Below are positions 43,493 through 52,409 of a stretch of DNA of 64,000 nucleotides, piece after piece. Each line of letters opens with the position of its first letter. Within the stretch, counting starts at the first letter, position 1. This stretch comes from Spirochaetota bacterium. GTDB lineage: Bacteria; Spirochaetota; Spirochaetia; Treponematales; Treponemataceae. The notes below the pieces were generated by a model. It worked only from the letters and a program-made list of their open reading frames with translations, searched no databases and was not told where the DNA came from. The position numbers were made by a program, and so were the translations under genes. Location of the stretch: positions 496,001 through 560,000 of the forward strand of contig JAEZST010000022.1 of assembly GCA_023443865.1 (NCBI GenBank). The letters are read 5' to 3'.

Positions 43493-45093
43493 ACCTGCTC
43501 GTCCTGACGCTGGTTATCGTCGCCTACCTGATCGTAACGGGCATTCTCGGTTTCGCGGGCTTCAAGTCCACGAAGAATTCCACGGACTACCTTTTGGCGG
43601 GGCGGAAAATCCACCCCATGGTTATGGCCCTTTCCTACGGCGCCACCTTTATTTCCACTTCGGCCATAATCGGTTTCGGCGGCGCCGCGGCGGTATACGG
43701 CATGGGAATTCTGTGGCTTACCTTCCTGAATATTTTCGTGGGCATTTTCATCGCCTTCGTGTTTTTCGGGCGACGAACCCGGAAAATGGGCCATAATCTG
43801 GATGCCCACACCTTCCCCGAGCTTCTCGGTAAGCGTTATGACTCTCCCTTCCTGCAGACGGCGGGAGGCGTTTTGATCTTCCTCGCCATGCCGCTCTATG
43901 CCGGCAGCGTCATAATCGGCGGCGTTCAATTCGCGAGCCAGACCCTCGGGATCAATTACGAGATCGCGCTCCTCTTTTTCGTGGCCGTTGTCGCCCTCTA
44001 CGTGGTCATGGGCGGCATGAAAGGGGTTATGTATACCGACGCCTTCCAAGGCGCCCTCATGTTCATCGGCATGACCTTCCTTCTCGTCTATACATACTGG
44101 CTCCTTGGCGGGCCCGGAAAGGCGCATCAGGCCTTGACTGATATGGCCCCGATCGCGAAAGAAGCGTTCGGAAAGAACGGGCACCAAGGCTGGACCAGCA
44201 TGCCTGCCGCGTTCTCCCCCTACTGGTGGCAGCTCGTTTCTACCATAGTACTCGGCGTGGGTATCGGCGTTTTGGCCCAGCCCCAGCTGACGGTGCGCTT
44301 TATGACCGTGAAAAGCGGCCATGAGCTCAACCGGGCCGTGCTGGTCGGCGGCGTTTTCATCGCGGTGATGACGGGCGTCGCCTTTACCGTGGGGGCCCTT
44401 TCCAACGTATACTTCATGAATACCGCGGGACAGATTTCCCTGATCGCCGGCGATAAGAAAACCGACAATATCATTCCCTTGTTCATCAACCGGGCCTTGC
44501 CGCCCTGGTTCGTGGCCTTCTTCTTCGTGACCCTGCTCGCGGCCGCCATGAGTACGCTGAGCTCCCAGTTTCACGCCATGGGAACCGCCTTCGGCCGCGA
44601 TTTCCTGGAGCATGGCATGAAGGTTAAGTCGAAAAACGCCGTGGCTGTGAACCGGATCGCCATGGGGGTGGGGATAATTATCTCCACGTTGATAGCGTAC
44701 GGCTTGCCGAAATTCTACGCGGGCGGCACCGCGATTATCGCCACGGGCACGGCGATCTTCTTCGGCCTGTGCGCCTCGGCCTTCCTTCCGAGCTATATCG
44801 GCGCCCTCTATTTCAAGCGGGCTTCGCGTCATGCGGCGATCGCGTGCTTTACGTCGGGTGTGGCGGCAACCCTTTTCTGGCTTTTCTTCGTGCACGCAAA
44901 AGAGGCTGCCCCATTGGGGTTGTGCAAGGCCCTGTTCGGAAAGGTATCCCTTTTTCCCGCATTGGCGAACGTGGACGCCATCGTGGTGGCTTTGCCCCTT
45001 TCGTTCATCGTCTATTTCGCGGTTTCTTACCTTACTCCCTCGGTGAAGGACGAAACCCTGAAAAAAGCGTTCAACGGAATCGAAAACGCTTGA
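43489..45093 (+). CDS. Sodium:solute symporter (SSS family)
   Basis: A 534-residue protein with about 13 membrane helices. The SSS signature is in YLLAGRKIHPMVMALSYGAT and in the sodium-site stretch FVTLLAAAMSTLSSQFHAMG. The length and the small upstream partner suggest a monocarboxylate or amino acid carrier; the exact substrate cannot be read. Start set by the ATGA overlap with the small subunit gene. Probably under the upstream TetR regulator. Confidence 0.88.
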   Translation: MNLLVLTLVIVAYLIVTGILGFAGFKSTKNSTDYLLAGRKIHPMVMALSYGATFISTSAIIGFGGAAAVYGMGILWLTFLNIFVGIFIAFVFFGRRTRKMGHNLDAHTFPELLGKRYDSPFLQTAGGVLIFLAMPLYAGSVIIGGVQFASQTLGINYEIALLFFVAVVALYVVMGGMKGVMYTDAFQGALMFIGMTFLLVYTYWLLGGPGKAHQALTDMAPIAKEAFGKNGHQGWTSMPAAFSPYWWQLVSTIVLGVGIGVLAQPQLTVRFMTVKSGHELNRAVLVGGVFIAVMTGVAFTVGALSNVYFMNTAGQISLIAGDKKTDNIIPLFINRALPPWFVAFFFVTLLAAAMSTLSSQFHAMGTAFGRDFLEHGMKVKSKNAVAVNRIAMGVGIIISTLIAYGLPKFYAGGTAIIATGTAIFFGLCASAFLPSYIGALYFKRASRHAAIACFTSGVAATLFWLFFVHAKEAAPLGLCKALFGKVSLFPALANVDAIVVALPLSFIVYFAVSYLTPSVKDETLKKAFNGIENA

Positions 45094-45119
45094 CATCGAC
45101 GCATAAATATACATAAAAT
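45090..45119 (+). promoter_or_regulatory. ilvB leader promoter
   Basis: TTGACA (45090-45095, overlapping the symporter stop), 18-base spacer, TAAAAT (45114-45119). Seven bases further is the A of the leader-peptide ATG (45126). Confidence 0.75.
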
Positions 45120-45125
45120 ATGCAT

Positions 45126-45227
45126 ATGAATGCATCGAGCAGCCTTTTGACAGTCGTACTCAGCGTACTCGCCCTTGTACTCGTAGTAGTAGTACCCAAC
45201 GCGGAGCGTAACCTGTCAGAGGCATGA
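45126..45227 (+). CDS. ilvB leader peptide (attenuator)
   Basis: A 33-residue open frame beginning MNASSSLLTVV. It contains eight Val and seven Leu codons, concentrated in residues 10-23 with four consecutive GTA codons, and no Ile. It resembles the leader peptides of enteric ilvB and related operons, in which the ribosome stalls for scarce charged tRNA. No ribosome site is present, and the -10 element puts the transcript's first base at the ATG, so it is apparently leaderless; an ATG six bases earlier overlaps the -10. A terminator follows 22 bases after the stop. The peptide is a sensor and has no other expected role. Confidence 0.85.
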   Translation: MNASSSLLTVVLSVLALVLVVVVPNAERNLSEA

Positions 45228-45279
45228 GCGTTAAAGACGTAATGCGAAACCCTCCGGCAGAACCGGAGGGTTTTTTTTT
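45148..45279 (+). terminator. ilvB attenuator: leader hairpins and terminator
   Basis: The terminator is CCCTCCGG (45250-45257), loop CAGAA, CCGGAGGG (45263-45270) and nine T. Earlier, TGACAG (45148-45153) can pair with CTGTCA (45213-45218) across the Val/Leu codons. CGGAG (45202-45206) can pair with CTCCG (45252-45256) as an antiterminator when the ribosome stalls and frees it. Confidence 0.8.
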
Positions 45280-45351
45280 AGCCCGCAGGCCCGCGTAAAC
45301 GGATTAGCGATACGCCTTGCGGAAAGGGAATGATTTTTGGTGGAGGAACAA

Positions 45352-47157
45352 ATGATTGAAGCGACCGGAGCCCAGATTGTGGTGAAATTGCTTGAGCGTC
45401 AGGGGGTCAAGACCGTGGCCGGAATTCCCGGCGGCAGTATATTGCCCCTGTATGACGTTCTTTCGAAAAGCGGCATAGATCACGTATTGGTCCGCCATGA
45501 ACAGGCCGGCGGCTTTTTTGCACAAGGCATGGCTCGGACCACCGGGATCCCGGCGGTATGCATCGCCACCAGCGGGCCCGGCGCCATGAACCTCCTGACG
45601 GCCATCGCCGACGCCCGTTCCGATTCCATACCCCTCGTCGCCATTACCGGCCAAGTCGCGACCGGTCTCATCGGTACCGACGCCTTTCAGGAATGCGATA
45701 CCTTTGGGCTTTCCTTTCCCATAACCAAGCATAGCGTTATGGTTAAATCCGCCCGCGAGTTGCTTCGCGCTATACCGGAGGCGTTCTCGCTGGCCGCATC
45801 TGGCAGGCCGGGTCCGGTGCTGGTGGACATTCCCAAAGACGTACAGCTCGAGCGGATTCGCTTCGAAGCCTGGCCCGAGCCGGGCGTCGCGGTACGCCAT
45901 TCGTCCCGGTTCCATACGCGGGAGGCCGAAATGGGCGAACGGCTTACGGCCGCGGCGGACGCCCTCCTTACCAGCGCGAAGCCGCTTTTATACGCGGGCG
46001 GAGGCTGCGGCAGCCCGGAAGCCGCGGCCGGTATCGCCGACTTGCTCGGGACGATTCCGATGCCGATAGTCTCAAGCCTGATGGGCTTGGGCGCCGTGTC
46101 GACCGTGAATCCCGATTTCGCGGGAATGGTGGGCATGCACGGCTCAACCGCGGCGAACCGGGCGATGCGAGACGCGGACCTGGTTCTCGCCGTCGGCGTT
46201 CGGTTCGACGACCGCGCCACCGGTCTCGTCAAGGAGTTTTGCCCCAACGCGAGGATTATCCACGTGGATATCGACGCGGCCGAAGTGAATAAAATCCTGA
46301 GCGCGTGGCAGTCGGTAATCGCCGACGCCGAATCGGCCATGCCCCTTTTGGCGCAACTCGTTCGCGAACGCCGGCTCGCCCTATCCCCCGAGCGCGGCGC
46401 CGTTCTCGATTCCGCGGCGGCCGCCCAGAAGGCCTGGGTAGGCGAGGTGCGCGGCTTTCGCGCGGAATACGAGGCCTGGCAACGCGAAATGGCCGCCGAG
46501 GCGTCATCCCGCTCGACGTTCAGGAATCCGGGCGCGTTCATCGCCTCGATACCGGAAGAGGCGATGAAGGCAGGGGTGAAATGCGAGGACATAATCGTCA
46601 CTACCGACGTGGGACAGCACCAAATGTGGGCTGCGCAGTTTTATCCCATACTGGGCCCGCGGAGATTCCTTACCTCCGGTTCCCTCGGGACGATGGGCTT
46701 CGGCCTCCCGGTCGCCTTGGGCGCCGCGGCCGCGAACCCGGGAAAGCGGGTAATCTGCTTCTCGGGCGACGGCTCGATCATGATGAACGTGCAGGAATTC
46801 GCCACCCTGGCGGAGCGGGGCTACAACGTAACCGTTATCGTCTTGGATAACGGCGCCCTCGGCATGGTTCGGCAACAGCAGGCCTATCTCCTGGACGGCA
46901 ATTTCTCGGCAAGCATTTTCGGGAAGTCCCCGGATCTGGTAAAGATCGCCGAGGGCTTCGGGATACCGGCCATGGACGCGGGGGACGAGGACTGGGCGCG
47001 ACGGGCCTTCGGCGGCGCCGGTCCCCGCTTTGTGCGCTGCAGGATAGCCCAGGACGAAATGGTTCTCCCCTTCGTCCCCGGCGGGAAGGCCAACGTGGAC
47101 GCCATTACCGAAACGCTGATCCCGCACAAAATGGAAGGCGCTCGGGCGCCGAGGTAG
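45352..47157 (+). CDS. ilvB: Acetolactate synthase large subunit
   Basis: A 601-residue ThDP- and FAD-dependent enzyme at the first common step of valine, leucine and isoleucine synthesis. The catalytic Glu is in [42 protein letters not shown] and the ThDP motif from [12 protein letters not shown] to VLDN are complete. Start at 45352 was chosen for GGAGG five bases upstream; TTG and GTG codons of the same frame precede that site. No ilvN regulatory subunit gene is next to it. It is controlled by the Val/Leu leader attenuator. Confidence 0.93.
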   Translation: MIEATGAQIVVKLLERQGVKTVAGIPGGSILPLYDVLSKSGIDHVLVRHEQAGGFFAQGMARTTGIPAVCIATSGPGAMNLLTAIADARSDSIPLVAITGQVATGLIGTDAFQECDTFGLSFPITKHSVMVKSARELLRAIPEAFSLAASGRPGPVLVDIPKDVQLERIRFEAWPEPGVAVRHSSRFHTREAEMGERLTAAADALLTSAKPLLYAGGGCGSPEAAAGIADLLGTIPMPIVSSLMGLGAVSTVNPDFAGMVGMHGSTAANRAMRDADLVLAVGVRFDDRATGLVKEFCPNARIIHVDIDAAEVNKILSAWQSVIADAESAMPLLAQLVRERRLALSPERGAVLDSAAAAQKAWVGEVRGFRAEYEAWQREMAAEASSRSTFRNPGAFIASIPEEAMKAGVKCEDIIVTTDVGQHQMWAAQFYPILGPRRFLTSGSLGTMGFGLPVALGAAAANPGKRVICFSGDGSIMMNVQEFATLAERGYNVTVIVLDNGALGMVRQQQAYLLDGNFSASIFGKSPDLVKIAEGFGIPAMDAGDEDWARRAFGGAGPRFVRCRIAQDEMVLPFVPGGKANVDAITETLIPHKMEGARAPR

Positions 47158-47193
47158 GCTTTTCGAAAGCGCGCGGGCATCGCGACGCGTTTG

Positions 47194-47228
47194 GCCCCCG
47201 GGATTTTCCTCCGTCCCGGGGGCTTTTT
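47194..47228 (+). terminator. Intrinsic terminator after ilvB
   Basis: GCCCCCGGGA (47194-47203) pairs with TCCCGGGGGC (47214-47223), then five T. Confidence 0.88.
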
Positions 47229-47298
47229 GCTTGTTGAATCGGCGGCGCGCGCGATTTGGCGTATAAGGCCGAGCGCGGCGACCCGCCCGGTCCCTTCC

Positions 47299-47327
47299 TT
47301 GCCGTAAAGGCGTAAACCCTCTATACT
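47299..47327 (+). promoter_or_regulatory. engB promoter, leaderless arrangement
   Basis: TTGCCG (47299-47304), 17-base spacer, TATACT (47322-47327). The ATG is eight bases after the -10, so the message has at most one leader base. Confidence 0.7.
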
Positions 47328-47334
47328 CCGAGCC

Positions 47335-47916
47335 ATGATCAAGATCGAAACCGCGGATTTCATTAAGAGCGCCGCGAAACGGGAGCAGTATCCCGCGCTG
47401 CAAGTGAGGGAGTTCGCCTTTTTCGGGCGCTCCAACGCGGGCAAATCATCGCTTATCAACATGCTGGTAAACCGTAAATCCCTCGTGAAAACCGGCTCGC
47501 GCCCGGGAATGACCAGGCTTATCAATTTCTTCCTCATCAATAAATCCTTTTGCCTCGCCGACCTTCCCGGGTACGGCTACGCGCAGCGGTCGGCCGCGGA
47601 ACAGGCCGCCTTCGACCTGATGCTGGCGGAGTACGCGCGGTTCCGGGAAGAACTCAAGACGGTTTTCTTCCTGATCGACATGCGTCGGCTTCCCGGCGAA
47701 GTGGAACGGCAGTCGGTGGAATACTTCGAGAATCTGGGAATCGAGGTTGTTATCGTCGGCACCAAGGCGGATAAGCTCGGCGCGAACGAGGTGCGAAACG
47801 TCCAAAAGAAATGGTCCGCCTTTTTCAACCGTTCCGCCGATCTCATACCCGCCACCTCGGCGACGAAAAAAAACGGTAGGGACGCGATATTGAGGATGAT
47901 CGCCGAGAGGGTATAA
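47335..47916 (+). CDS. engB: Ribosome biogenesis GTPase EngB/YihA
   Basis: A 193-residue TRAFAC GTPase needed for assembly of the large ribosomal subunit. G1 is FFGRSNAGKSSLIN, G2 lies in GMTRLINFF, G3 is ADLPGYGYA, G4 is GTKADKL and G5 is ATSATKK. No ribosome site is present before the ATG. It is a single-gene unit between ilvB and purB. Confidence 0.95.
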   Translation: MIKIETADFIKSAAKREQYPALQVREFAFFGRSNAGKSSLINMLVNRKSLVKTGSRPGMTRLINFFLINKSFCLADLPGYGYAQRSAAEQAAFDLMLAEYARFREELKTVFFLIDMRRLPGEVERQSVEYFENLGIEVVIVGTKADKLGANEVRNVQKKWSAFFNRSADLIPATSATKKNGRDAILRMIAERV

Positions 47917-47949
47917 CCGGCTCCCTCGAGCGCGCGCGCGACGCGGCGC

Positions 47950-47979
47950 TTGACAAAAAAGACGGGTTTCCGGTATTTT
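47950..47979 (+). promoter_or_regulatory. purB promoter, leaderless arrangement
   Basis: TTGACA (47950-47955), spacer of 17-18, GTATTT or TATTTT (ending 47978 or 47979). Transcription would start at or next to the ATG at 47985. Confidence 0.7.
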
Positions 47980-47984
47980 TCATT

Positions 47985-49439
47985 ATGGAAACGCGCAACA
48001 TTTTTCTTAACATTTCCCCCCTGGACCACCGGTATTCCCTTTCAGAAGCGAAGATTTACGAAAAACTGTCCGAACGAATTTCGGAACAGGCTGCCGTCAT
48101 CTCTTGCGCCCGCGCCGAGATCGCCCTCGTAAAGGCGCATCTCGCGACCCGGGGCGACCTGACCGCTTCCCTGGAGGCGGAACTCGACAAGGTCGCGGAT
48201 ACGATCGATCCTTCCCTCGTTTACTCGGAAGAGGAAAAAACGAAACATAACATACGGGCCCTGGTGAACGTGATGAAGACCATGGTAAGCGGCGAGATCG
48301 CCCCCTTGGTGCATCTCGGCGCCACGAGCGTCGATATCCTCGATACGGCCCTTTCGGTCCGTGTCCGCGACGCCGTCCGCGAAGTTCTGCTTCCCGAGCT
48401 TCGGGAACTCGAGACGAAACTGTGCGATATCGCCGCCCGCGAGGCCGCCACGCCGGAAGTGGGGCGCACCCATGGCCAGCACGCGGTTCCCATAACCTTC
48501 GGCTTCGCCGTTTCGGAATACGTAAGCCGCCTGGGTAAATCTATCCTCGAGATCGACGAGCGCTCAAGGCAGCTGTGCGGAAAGCTCGCCGGGGCCGTCG
48601 GGGCCTATAACGCCACGAGCATGATCGTTCGCGACCCCGAAGACCTGGAAAGGCGGTATTTGGGCTATCTCGGCCTCGCGCCCTCGGAGCATTCCACCCA
48701 GCTCGTGGAACCGGAATACCTTCTCCGGCTCCTCCTCGAGCTCAACGTGGCCTTCGGCGTGATCGCCAACCTGGCCGACGACCTTCGGAACCTCCAGCGT
48801 TCCGAGGTGGGCGAGGTATTCGAATATTTTTCGTCCACCCAGGTGGGCTCGTCCACCATGCCCCAAAAGAGGAACCCCTGGAACTCCGAGCACGTGAAGA
48901 GCCTCTGGAAGGCGTTCGCGCCCCGGGTCATGACCTTCTTTATGGACCAGATTTCCGAGCATCAACGCGACCTGACCAATTCGGCGAGCCAGCGGTTCGT
49001 GGCGGACTACCTCGCTGGCTTCGGCCTCGCGGTGTCGCGCATGAAGAGCGTGGTTTCGGGCCTTCAGGCGGACCGCGAGGGCATGGCGAAAAACCTCGCC
49101 AACGCCGGGGGCAAGGTGAAAGGCGGCGTGCTCGCCGAGCCCGCGTACATCCTCCTTGCCGAATCCGGAATTTCGGACGGGCACGAGGTGATCCGCACGA
49201 TTACCCTCGACGCGGAGAAGAACGGCATTACCTTCTTCGAGGCCCTCAAAAAGCAGGGCGACGCCTTCGCGCGCATCACGGACCAACTCGAGAAACTCGG
49301 GGTCGCCGATCCCGCGAATTTCTTCGCGAACCCGGAGCGGTACCGCGGGCTGGCCGCGGAAAAGGCCGCGCGCCTGGCGGAAAAATACAGGCTCCTTATG
49401 CAAGCGTCCGAGCGACCGGACGGAAAACGACAAGACTGA
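47985..49439 (+). CDS. purB: Adenylosuccinate lyase
   Basis: A 484-residue fumarase-superfamily enzyme that acts twice in purine synthesis (SAICAR and adenylosuccinate). The signature is GSSTMPQKRNPWNSE; other active-site segments are LGATSVDILDTA and EVGRTHGQHAVPIT. It begins METRNIFLNISPLDHRYS. No ribosome site is seen. It opens a purine cluster with guaB and purA, in which the IMP-to-AMP and IMP-to-XMP branches lie together. Confidence 0.95.
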   Translation: METRNIFLNISPLDHRYSLSEAKIYEKLSERISEQAAVISCARAEIALVKAHLATRGDLTASLEAELDKVADTIDPSLVYSEEEKTKHNIRALVNVMKTMVSGEIAPLVHLGATSVDILDTALSVRVRDAVREVLLPELRELETKLCDIAAREAATPEVGRTHGQHAVPITFGFAVSEYVSRLGKSILEIDERSRQLCGKLAGAVGAYNATSMIVRDPEDLERRYLGYLGLAPSEHSTQLVEPEYLLRLLLELNVAFGVIANLADDLRNLQRSEVGEVFEYFSSTQVGSSTMPQKRNPWNSEHVKSLWKAFAPRVMTFFMDQISEHQRDLTNSASQRFVADYLAGFGLAVSRMKSVVSGLQADREGMAKNLANAGGKVKGGVLAEPAYILLAESGISDGHEVIRTITLDAEKNGITFFEALKKQGDAFARITDQLEKLGVADPANFFANPERYRGLAAEKAARLAEKYRLLMQASERPDGKRQD

Positions 49440-49456
49440 CGGACCGATAAACCTGA

Positions 49457-49483
49457 CCGGCTGCCCCAAAGCGCAGCCGGTTT
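49457..49483 (+). terminator. Weak terminator between purB and guaB
   Basis: CCGGCTGC (49457-49464) pairs with GCAGCCGG (49473-49480), but only three T follow, so termination may be partial. Confidence 0.5.
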
Positions 49484-49570
49484 GCGTATCCGGGCCGTGA
49501 GACCGTAATAGAGGCCCCTGGCGAGGCGAACCCGCCGCAGAATCCGTATTTTAATTGGAGGGTTATATAT

Positions 49571-51016
49571 ATGATGGAACTGAAAGAAACGCTATCTTAC
49601 GACGACGTGCTGCTGCAGCCCGGATATTCCGAGGTGCTGCCCCGCGAGGCGGACGTGAGTACCGAACTCGTCAAGGGAGTTCGCCTGAACGTGCCGATCA
49701 TCTCCGCGGCAATGGATACCGTTACCGAGGAAAAGATGGCGGTAGCGCTCGCCCTCGAAGGCGCGGCGGGGGTGATCCACCGAAACCTCAAGCCCGAAGT
49801 GCAGGCCGAGCAGGTATCCAACGCGAAGCGTTACCTCAACTGGATTATAGAGTCCCCCGTCACCGTGGACGACGACCGAACCATCGGCGACGTAAAGCAG
49901 ATCATGCAACGCTATAACGTATCGGGCCTGCCCGTCATCACCGCCGACGGCAAGCTGGTGGGCATTATCACCGGCCGCGACCTTCGCTTTTGCCGTGACG
50001 ACAGCCTTCACGTGCGCGAGGTGATGACCAAGGACATGGTCGTTACCGAAGGCAAGCCCTCCGTGGACGACGCCCGCCAAAAGTTCGACAAGCACCGTAT
50101 AGAGAAGCTTCCCGTCATAGACGACGAGGGACATTTGACCGGCCTTATCACCGTGAAGGACATGGAAAAGCAGGAAATGTTTCCCCATGCCTCTCGGGAT
50201 TCAAAGGGCCGCCTCATCGTGGGCGCCGCGATCAGCAATAACGACTGGTCCGTCCGCATTCCCCTGCTCGTCCAATCCCACGTGGACTTCGTGGTGCTCG
50301 ATACCGCCCACGGCGATTCCAAGGGCGTGCTCGACGCGGTGCGGGCCATAAAGCAACAATATCCCGACTTGCCGGTGATCGGCGGAAACGTGGCAACCGC
50401 CCCCGGTACCCGACACCTGATCGAGGCAGGCGCCGACGCGGTCAAGGTAGGCGTCGGGCCGGGCTCCATCTGCACCACGCGGATCGTATCGGGCGTGGGC
50501 GCGGCCCAATTCTCGGCCGTGTGGGAATGCGCCGAGGAAGCGGCGAAGTCCGGCATTCCGGTCATCGCCGACGGCGGCATAAAATTCTCCGGAGATATTT
50601 CGAAGGCGATCGGGGCGGGGGCGAACGTGGTCATGATCGGAAACCTGTTCGCGGGCCTGAAGGAATCGCCCGGGCGCGAGATTATCTTCGACGGGCGAAT
50701 CTATAAAGAATACCGCGGCATGGGAAGCCTTGGCGCCATCAAGGACGGCTCCGGCGACCGATACGGCATCGCCAAGGACGAGTCGCCGGTGCCGGAGGGA
50801 ATAGAGGGCCGGGTTCCTTACAAGGGCGAGCTTAAGAGTTTCCTCCATCAGCTGGTGTCCGGCTTGAGAAAAGGAATGGGTTATTGCGGCTGCAGAACTG
50901 TAGAGGAATTGAAGAACTACCGAAAATTTGTTAGGATAACCGCGTCGGGCCTCCGCGAAAGCCATGCCCACGACGTGACCATCACGCAGGAGGCCCCGAA
51001 CTACTCCCGCCACTAA
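49571..51016 (+). CDS. guaB: IMP dehydrogenase
   Basis: A 481-residue enzyme oxidising IMP to XMP, the first step to GMP. The barrel begins LSYDDVLLQPGYSEVLP; two CBS domains (about 95-205) with VSGLPVITADGKLVGIITGR and EKLPVIDDEGHLTGLIT are inserted. The catalytic Cys is in GPGSICTTRIVSG, and the flap is in YRGMGSLGAIKDGSGDRY. GGAGGGT precedes the two adjacent ATG codons (49571, 49574). purA follows ten bases after the stop. Confidence 0.97.
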   Translation: MMELKETLSYDDVLLQPGYSEVLPREADVSTELVKGVRLNVPIISAAMDTVTEEKMAVALALEGAAGVIHRNLKPEVQAEQVSNAKRYLNWIIESPVTVDDDRTIGDVKQIMQRYNVSGLPVITADGKLVGIITGRDLRFCRDDSLHVREVMTKDMVVTEGKPSVDDARQKFDKHRIEKLPVIDDEGHLTGLITVKDMEKQEMFPHASRDSKGRLIVGAAISNNDWSVRIPLLVQSHVDFVVLDTAHGDSKGVLDAVRAIKQQYPDLPVIGGNVATAPGTRHLIEAGADAVKVGVGPGSICTTRIVSGVGAAQFSAVWECAEEAAKSGIPVIADGGIKFSGDISKAIGAGANVVMIGNLFAGLKESPGREIIFDGRIYKEYRGMGSLGAIKDGSGDRYGIAKDESPVPEGIEGRVPYKGELKSFLHQLVSGLRKGMGYCGCRTVEELKNYRKFVRITASGLRESHAHDVTITQEAPNYSRH

Positions 51017-51026
51017 GTAGGTAGAC

Positions 51027-52253
51027 ATGAACGTAGTCGTTATCGGAGCCCAATGGGGCGACGAAGGGAAGGGGAAAATCGTAGACTATTTAGGCTGCGA
51101 TTCCCAGTGTATCGTGCGGTTTTCCGGCGGCGCCAACGCCGGCCACACGATTGTATCCAACGGCGTCCAGTACGCTTTGCATCTGGTCCCGTCGGGGATT
51201 CTCCATCCGAATAACGTCGTCTACCTGGGCGCCGGTATGGTTATCGATCCCGATGCCCTGTTCGCCGAGCTCGCCATGCTCACCGAAAAGGGCATTCCGT
51301 GGGAAGGGCGCGTGTTCATTTCCGACCGGGCGCACATCGTGCTCCCCCGGTATCGGGAGCTGGATAAAAAGCGCGACGCGGCGCGGAAACGCCCCATCGG
51401 CACCACCGGACGGGGGATCGGCACCACCTACGCCATGAAAAGCGAGCGTGACGGCATACGCCTGGCCGATTTGACCTGGAAGGAAAAGATGGACGAGCTT
51501 GAAGAGGCCGACCGCGCCTTTCTCGCGCCGTTCATGGACCGCCTGTTGGCGATGAAGGTTAACCTCACCGCCGAACTGTGGAAGATGCGGGGCAAGAAGG
51601 TGCTTTTCGAGGGCGCCCAGGGAGCCCTGCTCGACCTTGATCTCGGTACCTATCCCTACGTTTCCTCGGGTTTTTCCTCGTCCGCCGGAGCGGCTATCGG
51701 CGGCTGCGTCGGGCCCCGGTCCATCGATAAGGTACTTGGCGTGTTCAAGGCCTATTCGACCCGGGTCGGTAACGGTCCCATGCCCACGGAATTCAACAAC
51801 GACAGCCAAAGCGAACTTTATCATTTCGTGCGCGAAACGGGCCGCGAATACGGCGTTACCACCGGTCGGCCCCGCCGATGCGGCCACCTTGACCTGGTGG
51901 CCCTGCGGTACGCCTGCCGCTCGAACTCCATCGACGACCTGGTGCTCACCCATCTCGACGTGTACGATACCCTCGACGAGATTGAGGCCTGCGTCGCCTA
52001 CGATATCAACGGTACCGTAACCGAAGACTTTCCCGCGTCAATCGACGAGCTCAACGCCGCCAAGCCCGTTTTGAAGAAATTCAAGGGTTGGAAGGCCTGC
52101 CTCAAGGAATGCCGTAACTACGACGCCCTTCCCGCGGAAGCCCGTTCCTACGTGGAATTCATCGAGTCCTATTGCGAAACCAAGGTGGGAATCATTTCCG
52201 TCGGTTACGACAGGAAGGAAACCTTCATCCGGGACGACGTGTGGGCGAAATAA
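51027..52253 (+). CDS. purA: Adenylosuccinate synthetase
   Basis: A 408-residue enzyme joining IMP and aspartate with GTP. Hallmarks are GAQWGDEGKGKIVDYL, GGANAGHTIV, RGIGTTYAMKSERDG, FEGAQGALLDLDLGTYPYVS and TGRPRRCGHLDLVALRYA. It is about 20 residues shorter than most. It shares a transcript with guaB and, with purB, completes the AMP branch. Confidence 0.96.
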   Translation: MNVVVIGAQWGDEGKGKIVDYLGCDSQCIVRFSGGANAGHTIVSNGVQYALHLVPSGILHPNNVVYLGAGMVIDPDALFAELAMLTEKGIPWEGRVFISDRAHIVLPRYRELDKKRDAARKRPIGTTGRGIGTTYAMKSERDGIRLADLTWKEKMDELEEADRAFLAPFMDRLLAMKVNLTAELWKMRGKKVLFEGAQGALLDLDLGTYPYVSSGFSSSAGAAIGGCVGPRSIDKVLGVFKAYSTRVGNGPMPTEFNNDSQSELYHFVRETGREYGVTTGRPRRCGHLDLVALRYACRSNSIDDLVLTHLDVYDTLDEIEACVAYDINGTVTEDFPASIDELNAAKPVLKKFKGWKACLKECRNYDALPAEARSYVEFIESYCETKVGIISVGYDRKETFIRDDVWAK

Positions 52254-52254
52254 A

Positions 52255-52283
52255 TTGACTTTTCGCCGGTTTCGGCGTAGCAT
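52255..52283 (+). promoter_or_regulatory. Possible promoter before the purA/acyl-CoA ligase terminator
   Basis: TTGACT (52255-52260), 17-base spacer, TAGCAT (52278-52283), about 20 bases before a terminator hairpin. Confidence 0.4.
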
Positions 52284-52300
52284 AAATCTATAGAAAAAGT

Positions 52301-52332
52301 GGCTGTCCGAAATTCGGGCAGCCCTTTTTTTT
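52301..52332 (+). terminator. Intrinsic terminator after purA
   Basis: GGCTGTCCG (52301-52309) pairs with CGGGCAGCC (52315-52323) with one G-U pair, then eight T. It ends the purA transcript and, if the promoter just upstream is real, also lies in the leader of the next gene. Confidence 0.88.
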
Positions 52333-52409
52333 GCGCGGGCCCGTTTTCGGGCCGCAACTTCCCGCCGATCGCGGTGTCATAGTAAATTTAGAGGAGCGAC
52401 AATAGCAAT

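Noticed and set aside
45120..45125. ATG at 45120 as start of the ilv leader peptide
   Set aside because: It overlaps the end of the -10 element (45114-45119 plus one base) and would not be in the transcript; the ATG at 45126 fits the expected +1.
43183..45135. Minus-strand reading frame of about 650 codons across tetR and the symporter
   Set aside because: His/Gly/Arg-rich composition is the reverse complement of GC-rich membrane-protein codons; it crosses several real genes.
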